DNA of 64,000 nt, taken from contig NC_092048.1 of NCBI RefSeq assembly GCF_003086295.3, positions 92,918,626-92,982,625 on the forward strand. The letters are read 5' to 3'. Below, piece by piece: positions 46,169 to 58,600 of this stretch (the first letter of the stretch is position 1; the number at the start of each line of letters is the position of its first letter). This DNA comes from Arachis hypogaea (taxonomy: Eukaryota > Streptophyta > Magnoliopsida > Fabales > Fabaceae). The position numbers and the translations under genes are program-made. The notes beneath the pieces are model-generated. The model made no database searches. It was not told the DNA's origin and saw nothing but the letters and a program-made list of their open reading frames with translations.

Positions 46169-47143
46169 GCCTAAGGAAGAAAGAAAGAGGAAGATTGTGA
46201 AATATAGATATGAAAGAACCGGAAGGAAGAAATTCCAAGTAATAATGAATGCCAAAGAAAAGATAATAGCTTAAATACATGGTAGCTACAACATGTAGGT
46301 AAGACATCAATTAAGAGCAAGAAGGCAATTCATAATAATTAGATGCAAGAGGGTAAAAGGATGCAAGTAATAGGCATGAGAAGCATAACTCAGGCATCAA
46401 TAATTAAATGTACCAAATTAAAGAGTACTTAGATGATGACAATTGTGAATGATAATCCCATTACATGTGGAATGCAAGTGTTGTGAAAAAGAGGCATTCA
46501 AGTAAAAGAGTAAAAGAAAATAGGATGCCAAATGCCATAAGAGCTTTTTCACAAACACTTGGTGTGCAAGTTAAAATAGGAATTAAAATAATGAATCCAA
46601 ATATATATGAGAGCCAAATTTACATGTCAATTGTCAAATTACTCCTCATAAGATGCACATGACGCGTGCGCGTCAGTCACATGATGGTGTTTATGCTTCT
46701 AGCACAGTTCCAACCCCAAGCCATCACAAAATCTCTGCTTAGCACGCTATTTATGCCGATTTCCAGGGTCACGCGTACGCATCAGCGACGCTTACGCGTG
46801 AGCTACTGAAAGCGCAAGCGACGCGCATGCGTGAGGGACGCGTACTCGTGGCTTTGCTTGTGCGCAAAGCACGTTTCCAGCTCCGCTCCTGCCCAACTTT
46901 CTGTTCAATACCTATTATTCTCACATTCACATATGACGCGTACGCGTCGTGGATGCTCGTGCGTCGAATGCACTTTTTTTATGCAGAATGCATAATGCAT
47001 ATGAGTATGTAGAAATTATGAACGAATACTGTGAAAAACAAAATAAAATAAAACTAAGAATGAAAAGGGACGATCATACCATGGTGGCTTGTCTCCCACC
47101 TAGCACTTTGCTTTTACGTCCTTAAGTTGGACGGTCCACAAGC
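46169..47143 (-). other. Spacer between integrase and third ORF of C, with ACGCGT word block
   Basis: No gene. ACGCGT-type words cluster at about 46660-46960, the same words as in the LTRs of this element. A pyrimidine-rich tract ending in AG (46171-46172 on the plus strand) abuts the ORF. Confidence 0.75.
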
Positions 47144-48292
47144 TCAGTCTGCTTCTGTTGGTGGATCCTCCAAGAGGAAGACCTCTAGATCTTTATTGTC
47201 CTTCATCTTCTCACCACGATACAGCTTCAAGCGATGTCTATTGACCTTGATGAATTTGGAACTTGAAGGATGACTCAGGTGAAAGACTCCGTATGGCTCT
47301 GCCTCCTCTACTCTATAGAGGCCTTCCCACCTTGATCTCAGCTTGCCTGGCATGAGCCTTAGCCTTGAGTTGTAAAGGAGAACTAGCTCCCAAGGTCTGA
47401 ACTCTCTTCTCTTGATATGCCTTTCATGCACACCCTTCACCTTCTCTTTGTATAGTCTGGAGTTGTCATATGCTTCGAGTCGAAGGGTCTCCAGTTCTGC
47501 TAGTTGCAGCTTTCTTTCAGCACCAGCTTTCTCAAATCCCATGTTGCATTCTCTTATCGCCCAGAAAGCCTTGTGTTCCACCTCCACTGGGAGGTGACAA
47601 ACCTTTCCATAGACTAGGCAGAATGGACTCATCCCGATGGGTGTCTTGTATGTTGTCCGATAAGCCCAGAGCGCATCTACAAGTCTGGTGCTCCAGTCCT
47701 TCCTATGAGGCTTGACTATCTTCTCCAATATATGTTTTATCTCTCTGTTAGACACCTCAGCTTGCCCATTGGTCTGAGGGTGTTAAGCTGTCCCTACCTT
47801 GTGCACAATGCCATGTTTCTTCAGTGGACCTGTCAATCTCCTGTTACAAAAATGAGTGCCTTGATCACTCACGATTGCTCGTGGTGATCCAAAGCGACAG
47901 ATAATATGGTTTCTAACAAAGGAGACAACAATGTTAGCATCATCAGTACGGGTAGGAATTGCTTCCACCCATTTAGAAACATAATCTACAGCTAACAATA
48001 TGTATAAGAAACCACTAGAGTTTGGGAATGGACCCATAAAGTCAATGCCCCAAACATAAAAAATTTCACAGAATAGCATAAGCTGTTGGGGCATCTCATC
48101 CCTCTTAGATTTATTTCCAAACCTTTGGCATGGGGAGCAAGATTTACAGAAGGCAGTAGCATCCTTAAAAAGAGTGGGCCACCAGAATCCACAGTCTAAA
48201 ATTTTTCTAGCTGTTCTTTGAGGACCAAAATGTCTACCACTCTCAGAGGAGTGGCAAACCTCTAAAATTGACAAGAATTCTGATTGAGGCAC
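47144..48292 (-). pseudogene. Element C integrase
   Basis: Zinc region ([18 protein letters not shown] ... CKSCSPCQ), core with [24 protein letters not shown] and a C-terminal tail ([33 protein letters not shown]). The frame holds from 48292 to 47144 except for a stop near 47780, between KVGTA and the SNREIKHIL segment; the usual NGQAEVSN stretch is read there in pieces. Closely similar to the D integrase (59100-60284). Confidence 0.9.
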
Positions 48293-48307
48293 ACACCTTC
48301 TAATTAT

Positions 48308-48898
48308 TTAGTCAACACCATACCTCCATAAATATGGGTCATCCCATATATAATATTTGGACTCGCTTTTCAGCTTGTCCCTTTGATGTTTAGTAAAATT
48401 AGGAGGGAAGGTATGACTAACTAAATAATTAGCTATAGGTGCATACCAAAGAACTACCTCGGATATTGCGTGCAAGCTATCAAATGGAAAAGCATCATTG
48501 ATAGGAGTGGAGTCACTCTTAATGTGCTCTAGGCGACTCAAGTGGTCCGTCACCAAATTCTGGGAATCACTCCTATCTTTGATTTCTAAATCAAATTCTT
48601 GTAGCAGCAATATCCAACGTATTAACCTTGGTTTGGACTCTTTTTTAGCTAACAAATATTTAAGAGCTGCATGGTGTGAGTATACTACCACTTTAGTACC
48701 AAGTAAATAGGCTCGGAATTTATCCAGAGCAAAAATAATAGCCAGAAGCTCTTTTTCAGTGGTAGTATAATTAGACTGAGCAGCGTCTACGGTCTTAGAA
48801 GCATAAGCAATTATAAAAGGGTCCTTACCTTCGCGCTGAGCCAGCACCGCTCCTACTGCATGGTTGGAGGCATCACACATAATCTCAAAAGGCTGGCT
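48308..48898 (-). pseudogene. Element C RNase H
   Basis: [62 protein letters not shown], ending near RYGVD before a stop at 48308. In B, D and E the conserved segment is (Y)(T/S/I)DH; here it reads YSHH, so a key aspartate is changed to histidine. Confidence 0.88.
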
Positions 48899-50679
48899 TC
48901 AGTCTGGCCCTCTCCCAATCGGAGCTTGAATCAAGGAAATCTTTAGCTTATCAAACGCTTCCATGCAATCCTCACTCAGCTCGAACTCAACATCCATCTG
49001 CAGCAGTATGGATAAAGGCAATGCTACCTTACTGAAGTCCTTGATAAATCTCCGATAGAAACCTGCATGACCAAGAAACGAACGGACTTCCCTCACAGAG
49101 GAGGGGTAAGGTAAATTAGAAATTACATTTACCTTTGCTGGATCTACAGAAATACCAGTATTAAAACAACGTGTCCTAGAACAATACATTATTTTACCAT
49201 AAAATGACATTTTCCAAAATTTAACACAAGGTTTGAACTAACACACCTGTCTAATACTCTAGCTAAACTATCCAAGCAAAGATTAAATGAATTACCATAC
49301 ACACTAAAGTCATCCATGAAAACTTCTATACAGTTCTCAATAAGATCTGAGAAAATACTCATCATGCATCTTTGGAAAGTAGCCGGTGCATTACATAAGC
49401 CAAAAGGCATCATCTTGTATGCATACGTTCCAAAGGGACATGTAAAAGTAGTTTTCTCCTGATCTTCAGGAGCTATATGTATTTGAAAATAGCCAATATA
49501 ACCATCTAAAAAGCAGTAGTGTGATTTACTTGACAAGCGATCAAGCATCTGATCGATGAATGGCAGGGGATAGTGATCCTTACAAGTAGCCTAGTTGAGG
49601 CGCCTGTAATCAATGCACACCCTCCAGGAGTTTTGCACTCTAGTTGTCAGGAGCTCTCCATGCTCATTCTTCACTGTAGTGACTCCAGACTTCTTGGGCA
49701 CCACTTGTACTGGGCTGACCCACTCACTATCCGAGATTGGATAGATGATGTCAGCTTTAAGCAGCCTGGTCACTTCCTTCTTGACAACTTCTAAGATGGT
49801 GGGGTTCATCCACCTTTGAGGTTGACGGACAGGCCTTGATCCCTCTTCTAAAAATATCTTGTGCTCACAAACTTGAGGGCTGATGCCTACTATATTTGCC
49901 AAGCTCCACCCAATTGCTTTCTTTTGTCTTCTCAGCATACTAAGCAGCTGCTCCTCCTGTTGGGAAGTGAGTTCTCTTGTAATAATAACTGGGAGCTTTT
50001 GATTATCCTCAAGGTAAGCATACTTGAGGTGGGGTGGAAGGGGCTTCAATTCCATTTTCTGCTCATGGCTGGGCACTTGATCATCTGGAGCTAGTGATGG
50101 TGGCAAGGTGTCTTCATCTTGTTCAGAGGGTTTCCCCACACTTGCACCTTGCTCCATGTGCATTTCGTCTGCTTCTTCTTGGTGAACTGCAGCTACAGTT
50201 TCATCAATAATGTCGCACTGGAAGACGGAGTGATCTTCCGGAGGGTGCTTCATAGCTTCATCTAGGTTGAAGTTCACTGCTCTGCCATCTATCTCAAAGG
50301 AGTAAGTTCCTGAGAATGCATCCAATTTGAACCTTGAAGTCTTCATAAATGGCCTTTCAAGGAGGATGGAAGATGGTCTTCCTGAGTCATTAGGGGGCAT
50401 CTCCAAAATATAAAAGTCAATAGGGAATGTGAGCCCCTTAATCCTCACTAGCACATCCTCAGCAATTTCTACCACCGAGATTATGCTTTTATCTGCCAAA
50501 ACAAAATGTGCTGCCGACCTTTTTAAAGGAGGATACCTCAAAGCATCATATACAGATAATGCCATAATACTCACACACGCGCCTAAATCACACATGCAAT
50601 CAAAAAATTTTACACCCTTTATAGTAATAGTAACCATGCATGGACCTGGATCACTATATTTTTCCGGTATATCACCCAT
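48899..50679 (-). pseudogene. Element C protease and reverse transcriptase
   Basis: Protease: CMCDLGACVSIMALSVYDAL near 50570-50600. RT: CIDYRRLN at the end of the first frame (nonsense codon 49591-49593), FLDGYIGYFQIHIAPEDQEKTTFTC, MPFGLCNAPATFQRC and an intact VFMDDFSVYG box (about 49310-49320). A frameshift near 49200 (after KCHFMV) moves to the next frame, which continues with [18 protein letters not shown]. The catalytic residues are intact. Confidence 0.9.
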
Positions 50680-52734
50680 TAAAGCAGAAATAGAGCTACC
50701 TAGAGGAATAGTTTATAAATCCTGTATTTTATCTTTATTCATGCATAAATCTTTTAGAAACTTAGCATACTTAGGTACCTGGCGAATGGCATCAAAAAGG
50801 GGAATAGTTACCTCGACCTTTTTGAAGATCTCCACCATCTTGGGATCGAGCTCCATCTGCTTTCTGGACTTCCTAGCAAGGTGTGGAAATGGAATGGGAA
50901 TGGCTTCTCTTGTAACATCATCTTTCTTTGGTGCTCCATTCCCTGGTTGAACTACTTCTTCTTCAATCATGTCTTGTACTTCCTCCTCTTCTTCAACATC
51001 CTCTACCTCAACAATGTCTTCAACTTTGATATCTTCCCTTGAGCTTGGCTCCTCATGACTCCTCTCTTGCAGTATGGTTCCGGACCTCAAAGTGATGGCA
51101 TTGATTCCACCCTTTGGGTTAGGTAAGAGTTGAGAAGGAAGTGCACTGGAGCTTGAAGGTTGATTATTGGGGGTAGATAATGAATCTATTCGAGAGATGA
51201 GAGCTTTTATGGTGGAGCTAAGACCATTTATGGAAGAGTTAATTGTATTCTGAATGTCTTGTTGTCCTTACGCAATAGAGCAAAGCATCTCATCATTAGA
51301 GGAAGAATGGGGTAAGTGATTTGAGGGGCCTGCTGTTGGTTGTTTTGAGGCGCTTGGGACTGCCTTTGGTGAGGCACTCGGTAAGGCTGGTTTTGGTTCT
51401 GCTGTCTGTTGTTGTTGTTCCACCTCTGATTTCCTCCGTTGTCTCTGCCTCCTCTGTTGTAGTTGTCCCTCCATCCTTGGTTGGAATTTCTCTCCATCCA
51501 TGGTTGGAATTATCTCTCCATCCCTGGTTGGAGTTGTCTTGCCAACCTTGACTGTAGTTCCCACCTTGGTTATAATTGCCGCCTTGTTGATAGTATCCTT
51601 GATTCGGGCGGTCATAGAAATTATGGGTAGCTGCCAAGGTGTTGTCTTCTTGTTGGAGCTACGGACACTCATCAGTATAATGAGTATAGCAGGCACATAT
51701 TTCACACACTCTCTGAGGAACCAACTGTTGACACTGTTGTTGTGGGGGAGGTTGAGGTTGTTGATTCAGCTGTAGCTGCTTCAGTATGTTGGTCATCTCT
51801 CCCAGAGTCTGTGTGAGAGCAGCAGTCTCACTACTAGAGAAAATCTTCGCAATAGCCTTGGGATGGTTGTTCCTGTGCCTGACATTCCAGATAGACTCAG
51901 CTAGATCAGTGATTAGTTGCCACGCTTCTGTCACCGTCTTGTACTTCTTCAGAGAACCATTACTCGCAGCATCTAGTATAGTCTTGTCTTGAGGCTTCAT
52001 GCCATGTGTGAAGTAGCTGATCAATACCAACTGGTCAATCTTGTGGTGGGAACATGAGTCTAGAAGATTCCTGAATCATTCTCAATACTCATAAAGAGTC
52101 CCTGACTCGCCTTGGATAATGCAGGAAATTTTCTCCTCAATCTATTTGTAACTTCAGCCGGAAAGTATTTTTCCAGGAACTCCCTTCTGAGCAGATCCCA
52201 ATTAGTAACAACTGCTTCAGGTTGAGTGTAGAACCACTCTCTTGCCTTTCCCTTAAGAGAAAATGGGAAGGCATATAGCCAAATAGTAGTCTCACATGCA
52301 CCATGACGCCTAGTAGTTGAGCAGGCTGTCTGAAAATCCCTAAGGTGCTTGATAGGCTCTTGAGCAGGTAAGCTATGAAACTTGGGCAGTAAGTTGATTA
52401 GCGCAGTCTTCAGTTCAAAATCTGTAGCCAGATTTAGGTGATGCGCTTGATACAGTTGCAGTGTAAAGTCTAGAGCTCCTGCTTCCTGGAAAGTAATCCT
52501 TCTGGGCTCCGCCATATTACCTACATGTAAATCAACAGAATCAGTAGAAGAGGAGCTTGTTTCTTCCTTAAATGGCGCTTCAGATTTGCTCTCAGATAAG
52601 ACTAGTGAATTGGTAGTAACCACTTCACCACCCTCAGAGGCTAACCGACGCCAAGCTCACCTAATACGTGAAATAGTTCTTTCAATTTTAGGATCAAACG
52701 CGGCTAAGCTCGGATCAGACAGTGAATGCGTCAT
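50680..52734 (-). pseudogene. Element C gag with CCHC zinc knuckle
   Basis: Best start at 52734 (MTHSLSDPSLAAFDP), matching the D start (MTRSLPDPSLAPFDP). An early TGA lies at 52657-52659. Capsid-like region: FELKTALINLLPKFHSLPAQEPIKHLRDFQ, GKAREWFYTQP, REFLEKYFPAEVTNRLRR. A break lies near 52040-52060. Then HGMKPQDKTILDAASNG and the zinc knuckle CEICACYTHYTDEC (C-x2-C-x4-H-x4-C), which is complete. An Asn/Gly-rich segment (NYNQGGNYSQGW) and an acidic linker (51090-50713) lead to protease. Confidence 0.85.
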
Positions 52735-52841
52735 TCAATGAAAGAAACATACAACTCATGGTAATAAAATAAAATAAAATATGTAAATATGTAAAATTAA
52801 AATTATTTACACCAACCAATAATTTAGCACACTATTGCAAC

Positions 52842-52859
52842 TTCCTGGCAATGGCGCCA
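52842..52859 (-). promoter_or_regulatory. tRNA-Asp primer-binding site of element C
   Basis: Plus strand ttcctggcaatggcgcca, 15 of 18 matches to the tRNA-Asp 3' end. All three mismatches are C to T on the plus strand. It starts 6 nt from the LTR. Confidence 0.88.
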
Positions 52860-52865
52860 AAAATT

Positions 52866-54346
52866 GACGGGCGAAAAATTGCCGATTAAGAATTAATATA
52901 GAAATAACGTTGTAAGTACAGTTCCTAACCGACGAAAATTCCGCTTATCAATTTAGAAAGGATTGTCACAAATTGAGAATAAAATACTGGGAGTAGAAAT
53001 CTCAGGTCGTCTCCCAAAGAGTTGACAAGAGAGTGCTATTTTATTAGTCAGGAATTTTCTGAGAAATTTTAAGAGTTAGAGAACAGAAAAATAAATGATT
53101 GTAAATTAAAGCAATAAAAATTAGCAAGAGAATTTATATAATAAGAATAAAAAGCCTTGACTGGGAGAAGATTAATTGGAAGTTCTATCCTTGTTGAATT
53201 TTTCCAAGTGTAATAGTAAGAGGTTGTTGTTTTTACTTAGTTAACCTTTACCGAATAAAGGAAAGTCAAGTAATTGAGATAACTCTGATTCACAAGTCCT
53301 AATCATCTCCTATGGAAGGATTAGCGTTAGTGAATAGAGAGTTAGCCAATAATTTCCAATTAAAATTGACACTTGAGTATTCCAACTCAAGGGTATCATT
53401 TTAATCAACTCCCAAGTCAAGTTGGGAGTCTACTCCATTGACATGAATGCCATTTTCATAAATCATAAAAGGGAATAAAAAGAAGACATGATAAATTAAA
53501 TAAAATAATAACTGAAAATCAATTAAAGGTAAAAATAGTTCTTTGCATTAATAAATTCCAAAATCAAAGATATCCATACTTAAATCTGAACAGGGTTAAT
53601 GAGTGATTAAAAGAGTAAAAGAATAAGGAAACAAACTAGAATAATGAAAACTTCAACGGGAGTAGTGACTCTTCTCAATATCCAAATCAAAAGCATAAAG
53701 ACTCTAAAACTATGAATGTGTAGAAAACCTAGAGGAAGTAGTGTTTCTCTCTATGAATCCAAACTAAAATTCAAAACTCTGCGAATGAGAATGTCTGTTG
53801 AGTCTTTGCTTGTCCCCTAGCTCTAGTCTGTGTTCCTGGGCCGAAAACTGGGTCCAAACTCAGCCCAAACTCGCCCCCAGCATCTTCTGAGATTTCTGCA
53901 CGTGGCGCACGTCACGTGTACGCGTCAGTCATGCGCACGCGTCGATGGTCATCTTCGCGTGCCATGCGTACGCGTCAAGTACGCGCACGCGTCGCTGTGA
54001 AAATCTCCAAATCACGTGCACGCATGAGCCATGCGTGTGCGTCACTCCTCGCTGGTTATCTCCTTTATTTCTTGTGCTCCTTCCACTTTTACAAGCTTCC
54101 TCTCCATCCTCTAAGTCATTCCTGCCCTATATAGCCTGAAAACACTTAGCACACAGATCACGGCATCGAATGGTATAAAGGGGGATTAAGATACACAATT
54201 TAAAGGTTTAGGAAGCAAGTTTTCAACCATAGAATAAAATTGGGAAGGAATTGTAAAATCATGCAATTTGTATGAATAAGTGTGAAAAGACTTGAAAAAT
54301 ACCACTCAATTAAGCACAAGATAAACCATAAAATAGTGGTTTATCA
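52866..54346 (-). repeat. 5' LTR of element C
   Basis: 1481 bp, element-strand start TGATAAACC at 54346. ACGCGT word block at about 53900-54043. Followed by the duplication copy aacaa (54347-54351). Confidence 0.93.
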
Positions 54347-54351
54347 AACAA

Positions 54352-54494
54352 CCCGAGACTAATACTCTCGGTTATTGATTTTGGATTGTGGACACACATT
54401 TACTATGTTTAATGCGTTATAGTTTGTTGGTTTAGACTATACTCACGACATAATCTTATTGGAAAATTCTATACCGACAAAATATAGTTCATCA
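54352..54494 (+). repeat. 5' LTR of element D, last piece
   Basis: Continues 28429-29861 after the C insertion and ends ...GTTCATCA. Confidence 0.85.
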
Positions 54495-54497
54495 AAA

Positions 54498-54515
54498 TGG
54501 CGCCGTTGCTGGGGA
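54498..54515 (+). promoter_or_regulatory. tRNA-Asp primer-binding site of element D
   Basis: tggcgccgttgctgggga, identical to the site of element B, three bases after the LTR. Confidence 0.92.
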
Positions 54516-54669
54516 GTTGCAATTGTTTGCCATGTTGTTGGTTAGTGTAAATATGTGGATATGTGAATACTTGCATTCTTTTTTGATTGTTTGCTAGTTC
54601 AATTGTTAGTTAGAATTGAGTTTTGTTTAGTGCATCTTGTTGTCATGAGCTCTATACTTCTTTTATTGA

Positions 54670-56336
54670 ATGACGCGCTCACTACCGGATCCTAGCTTAG
54701 CCCCTTTTGATCCAGAAATTGAGAGAACTATCTCACATCTTCGGCAAGCTAGGAGACGGTTAGCCTTTGGAGGTGGTGAAAGGGTTTCTACCAATTCACC
54801 AACCGTATCCGAGGGTGAATTGAACACGTCATTTAAGGAGGAAACCATCTACTCTTCCATTGATACTACTAATACTTCTTCTACTGATCTAGGTAGTGAA
54901 ACCATGGCCATTCCAAGGAGAGTCACTCTTAAGGAGGCCGGTGCTCCGGACTTTGTGCTTCAATCTCTTGAAGTGCGTTATCCGAAGTTAAACGCTAATT
55001 TTGAACTCAAGAGCGCTTTGATTCATCTTCTACCCAAGTTTCATGGACTCCCCGCCCAAGATCCTATTGGACACCTTAGAGATTTTCAAGGTGTATGCTC
55101 AATAACAAGGCGGGAGGGTTCCGATGAGGTTGCTATTTGGTTGTTTGATTTCCCATTCTCTCTAGAGGGAAGAGCCAAAGAGTGGTTCTACACTTTGCCC
55201 GATGAGATTGTTGGTGATTGAAATTTTCTTAGAAGGGAGTTCTTAGATAAATTCTTTCCTCCGGAGGTGACGGATAAATTGAGGAAAGAAATTTCATGCA
55301 TTGTCCAAGGTGAAATGGAAACTCTATACGAGTATTGAGAAAGGTTTCGGAGACTACTTGACTCATGCCCTCACCATATGATTGACACTCTAGTGTTGAT
55401 AAGCTATTTTTTCCAAGGAATGAAACCACAAGACAAGATCTTCTTGGATGCCTCAAGCAATGGTTCCTTGACAAAGTATAGAATGGCAAAGGAGGCATGG
55501 CAATTGATCACCGATTTGGCCGAGTCCACCTAACACGCTAGACAAAGAAACAACCATCCAAGAGCTATAAATGAAGTTTCTACTAGTGGTGAGACCGCCG
55601 CCCTTACCAAGACCTTGGGAGAAATGACAAACATTCTAAAGCAACTCTAACTCAATCAACAACAACCTCCACCTCCTCAACCACAACAAAGTCAACAATT
55701 GGTTCCTCAACGAGTGTGCGGAATTTGCTCTTGTTACACCCGTTACACCAATGAATGCCCAAACATCCAAGATGATAATAACTTGGCGGTTACTAATGCC
55801 TACTACAATCGTCCAAACCAAGGTTATCATCAACAAGGAGGAAACTATAACCAAGGGGGTAATTTCAATCAAGGGTGGAAAGATAACCCTAACCAAGGAT
55901 AAAGGGACAATTATAATCAAGGAGGAAGAGATAGTAGTGGGAACCAAAGATGGAACAACAACAACAACCAACAAAACCGATACCAACAAAATCCTCCATA
56001 CCAAAACCAAAACCAAGGAAGAGCCTACCAAACCTACCAAGCACCTCATCAAAGGTAAGCACCCCCACCCAACCAACCACAAGCCCCCAAATCACTTATC
56101 CTTCTCATTCTTCCAACCAAGATGAGACACTCCACTCCATCCTCCAAGGACAAAAGGAGCTTCAAACAACACTTGCCTCAAGCCTTACCGGTCTTACTTT
56201 TACGCTCCAAGCCCTTATTTCCCAAATGGAACCTCTCTCAAACTCTCCCTCTACCTCTACCATTTAACCCTCAAGCTCAAGTGCCTTACCCTCTCAACCT
56301 CTACCCAACTCCAAGGGTGGCATCAATGCCATTACC
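54670..56336 (+). pseudogene. Element D gag
   Basis: Starts MTRSLPDPSLAPFDP. Capsid-like region: FELKSALIHLLPKFHGLPAQDPIGHLRDFQ, GRAKEWFYTLPDEI, EFLDKFFPPEVTDKLRK, GMKPQDKIFLDASSNG. Stops at 55219-55221 (TGA where C has Trp), 55336-55338 (TGA where E and B have Trp) and near 55531. The zinc knuckle reads CGICSCYTRYTNEC, with Arg in place of the His of C, so it has lost a ligand. An Asn/Gly/Gln-rich tail follows, and a frameshift near 56057. Confidence 0.87.
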
Positions 56337-58600
56337 TTGAGGTCCGGCACCAAAGTGCAAGAGAGGATTCATGAAGAGCCAAGTCCAATAGAGGTCACTC
56401 AAGATGAGGATGTGGTTGAGATAGAAGAAGTTGAAGAGGAGGATGAAGCCCAAGAGGTAATTGAAGAAGTGATTGCTCAACCAAGGGGTGGAATACCTAA
56501 GGATGGGGATGTCTTACAAAATGCTACTCCAATCCCATTTCCCACATTGGCAAGGAAGACCAAGAAGCAACTTGAGTTGGATCCCAAAATGGTGGAGATG
56601 TTCAAGAAAGTTGAGGTAACCATTCCTCTTTTTGATGCTATCCGCCAAGTACCTAAATATGCTAAGTTTCTAAAGGACCTATGCATGAACAAAGAAAAGC
56701 TTAATGATTTAGAAACCATTCCTTTAGGAAGTTCAATCTCCGCTTTAATGGATGATGTGCCGGAGAAGTGTGGTGACCCCGGCCCTTGCCTAATAACTTG
56801 CACCATAGATGGGGTTGAATCTGTTGATTGTATGTGTGATCTTGGCGCTTGCATGAGTGAGTATTATGCCCTTGTCCATCTATGAGGTCTTAATGCTTCC
56901 GCCATTGAAACGGTCGGCCGCCCGGTTTGTTTTGGTGGACAAAAGTATAATTTCCGTAGTTGGTATCGCGGAGGATGTTCTAGTGAGTATAAAGGGGTTG
57001 GTCTTCCCGATTGATTTTCATATTCTCAATATGCCCCCTAGTGATTCCGGGAGGACGTCATCTATCTTGCAGGGAGGCCCTTCTTGAAGACCTCCCGGTT
57101 CAAATTAGATGCATTTTTGGGTACCTACTCGTTTGAGATCGATGGAAGAGAAGTGAGCTTTAATCTTGATGAAGCCATGAGACATCCACCGGAGGATCAC
57201 TCTATATTCTGGTGTGATTTGATTGATAATGTTGTGGCCCAAGTTCAACAAGATGATTTTGATGGAAAGAGTATGATTCAAGATCCAAATGTGGGGAGTT
57301 CCTATGTATGTGAAGAAGATGCCTTATCACCTCCAATATCACTGGATGACAAAGTGCCGAGTCATGAACAAAAAGTAGATTTGAAACCACTCCTGGCCGA
57401 CCTAAAATATGCCTTCCTTGAAGATGACCAAAAGCTCCCGGTAATTGTTGCAAAGGAGCTCTCCTCCCACCAAGAGGAGAAGTTGCTTAATGTCTTGAGG
57501 AGGAACATGAAGGCCATTGGGTGGAGCTTAGCGGACTTAATTGGCATTAGCCCCCAAGTATGTGAACACCAAATTTTCCTAGAAGAAGGAGCCAAACCCG
57601 TTAGACAACCTCAAAGGCGTCTCAATCCTACCATTCTAGAGGTTGTGAAGAAGGAGGTCACCCAGTTATTAGAAGCGGACATCATCTATCCGATTTTGGA
57701 TAGTGAGTGGGTAAGCCCCGTCCAAGTGGTTCCAAAGAAATCCGGTATTACTACAATCAAGAATGAAAGTGGGGAGCTTATAACTACAAGAGTCCAAAAC
57801 TCATGGAGGGTGTGTATTGACTATCGGCGATTGAATGTAGCCACTAGGAAGGATCACTTCCCATTGCCGTTCATCGATCAAATGCTTGATCGCCTATGCG
57901 GTAAATCTCATTACTGTTGCTTAGATGGCTATTCTGGATATTTTCAAATCCACATTAATCCACAAGATCAAGAAAAAATCACCTTCACATGCCCTTTCGG
58001 AATGTGTGCATATAAGAGAATGCCATTTGGCTTGTGCAACGCACCGGCAACATTCCAAAGGTGTATGACGAGTATATTTGTGGATCTTTTGGAGCATTAC
58101 ATGGAAGTATTTATGGACGATTTTTCTGTTTATGGGGACTCCTTTGACCTTTGTCTAGACAATCTTGCAAAAGTGCTAGAGAGGTGTACTAAATCAAACC
58201 TTGTGTAAAATTTTGAGAAATGCCATTTTATGGTTAGACAAGGTATTGTTTTAGGGCACATTGTCTCTAACGATGGGATCTCTGTTGATCTGGCAAAGGT
58301 CAATGTTATTTCTAGTATGCCTTACCCCTCTTCTGTGAGGGAAGTTTGTACGTTCCTTGGACATGCAGGTTTTTACCGGTAATTCATTAAGGACTTTAGT
58401 AAGGTGGCGTTACCTCTCTCTCGATTGTTGCAAAAGGATGTGAAATTTGATTTAAGTGAAGAGTGCATGGAGGCGTTTGACAAGCTCAAGATCACTTTGA
58501 CCCAAGCTCCATCGTAAGAGGGCCGGATTGGACTAGGCCATTCGAGATAATGTGATGCATCAAACTACGCAGTAGGAACGGCGGTAGCTCAGCGCGAGGG
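56337..58600 (+). pseudogene. Element D protease and reverse transcriptase
   Basis: Protease: CMCDLGACMS, then frameshifts near 56860 and 57085. RT: PRVQNSWRVCIDYRRLNVATRKDHFPLPF segment, LDGYSGYFQIHINPQDQEKITFTC, MPFGLCNAPATFQRC and an intact FMDDFSVYG box (about 58110-58130). Stops include 58206-58208 and one in FYR*FIKDF near 58380. Closest in-window relative is element C. Confidence 0.9.

Larger units (their letters stand above)
29862..54346 (-). mobile_element. Element C: complete Ty3/gypsy retrotransposon hosting element B
   Basis: Two LTRs of exactly 1481 bp (52866-54346 and 29862-31342), flanked by the exact duplication aacaa (29857-29861 and 54347-54351). About 12.3 kb remains after removal of B. 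Order on the minus strand: LTR, primer site, gag, protease, RT, RNase H, integrase, spacer, third ORF (split by B), 3' noncoding region, LTR. LTR divergence is about 4% by eye over the first 345 bp. Same gene set as D and similar proteins, but different LTRs. Confidence 0.95.
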
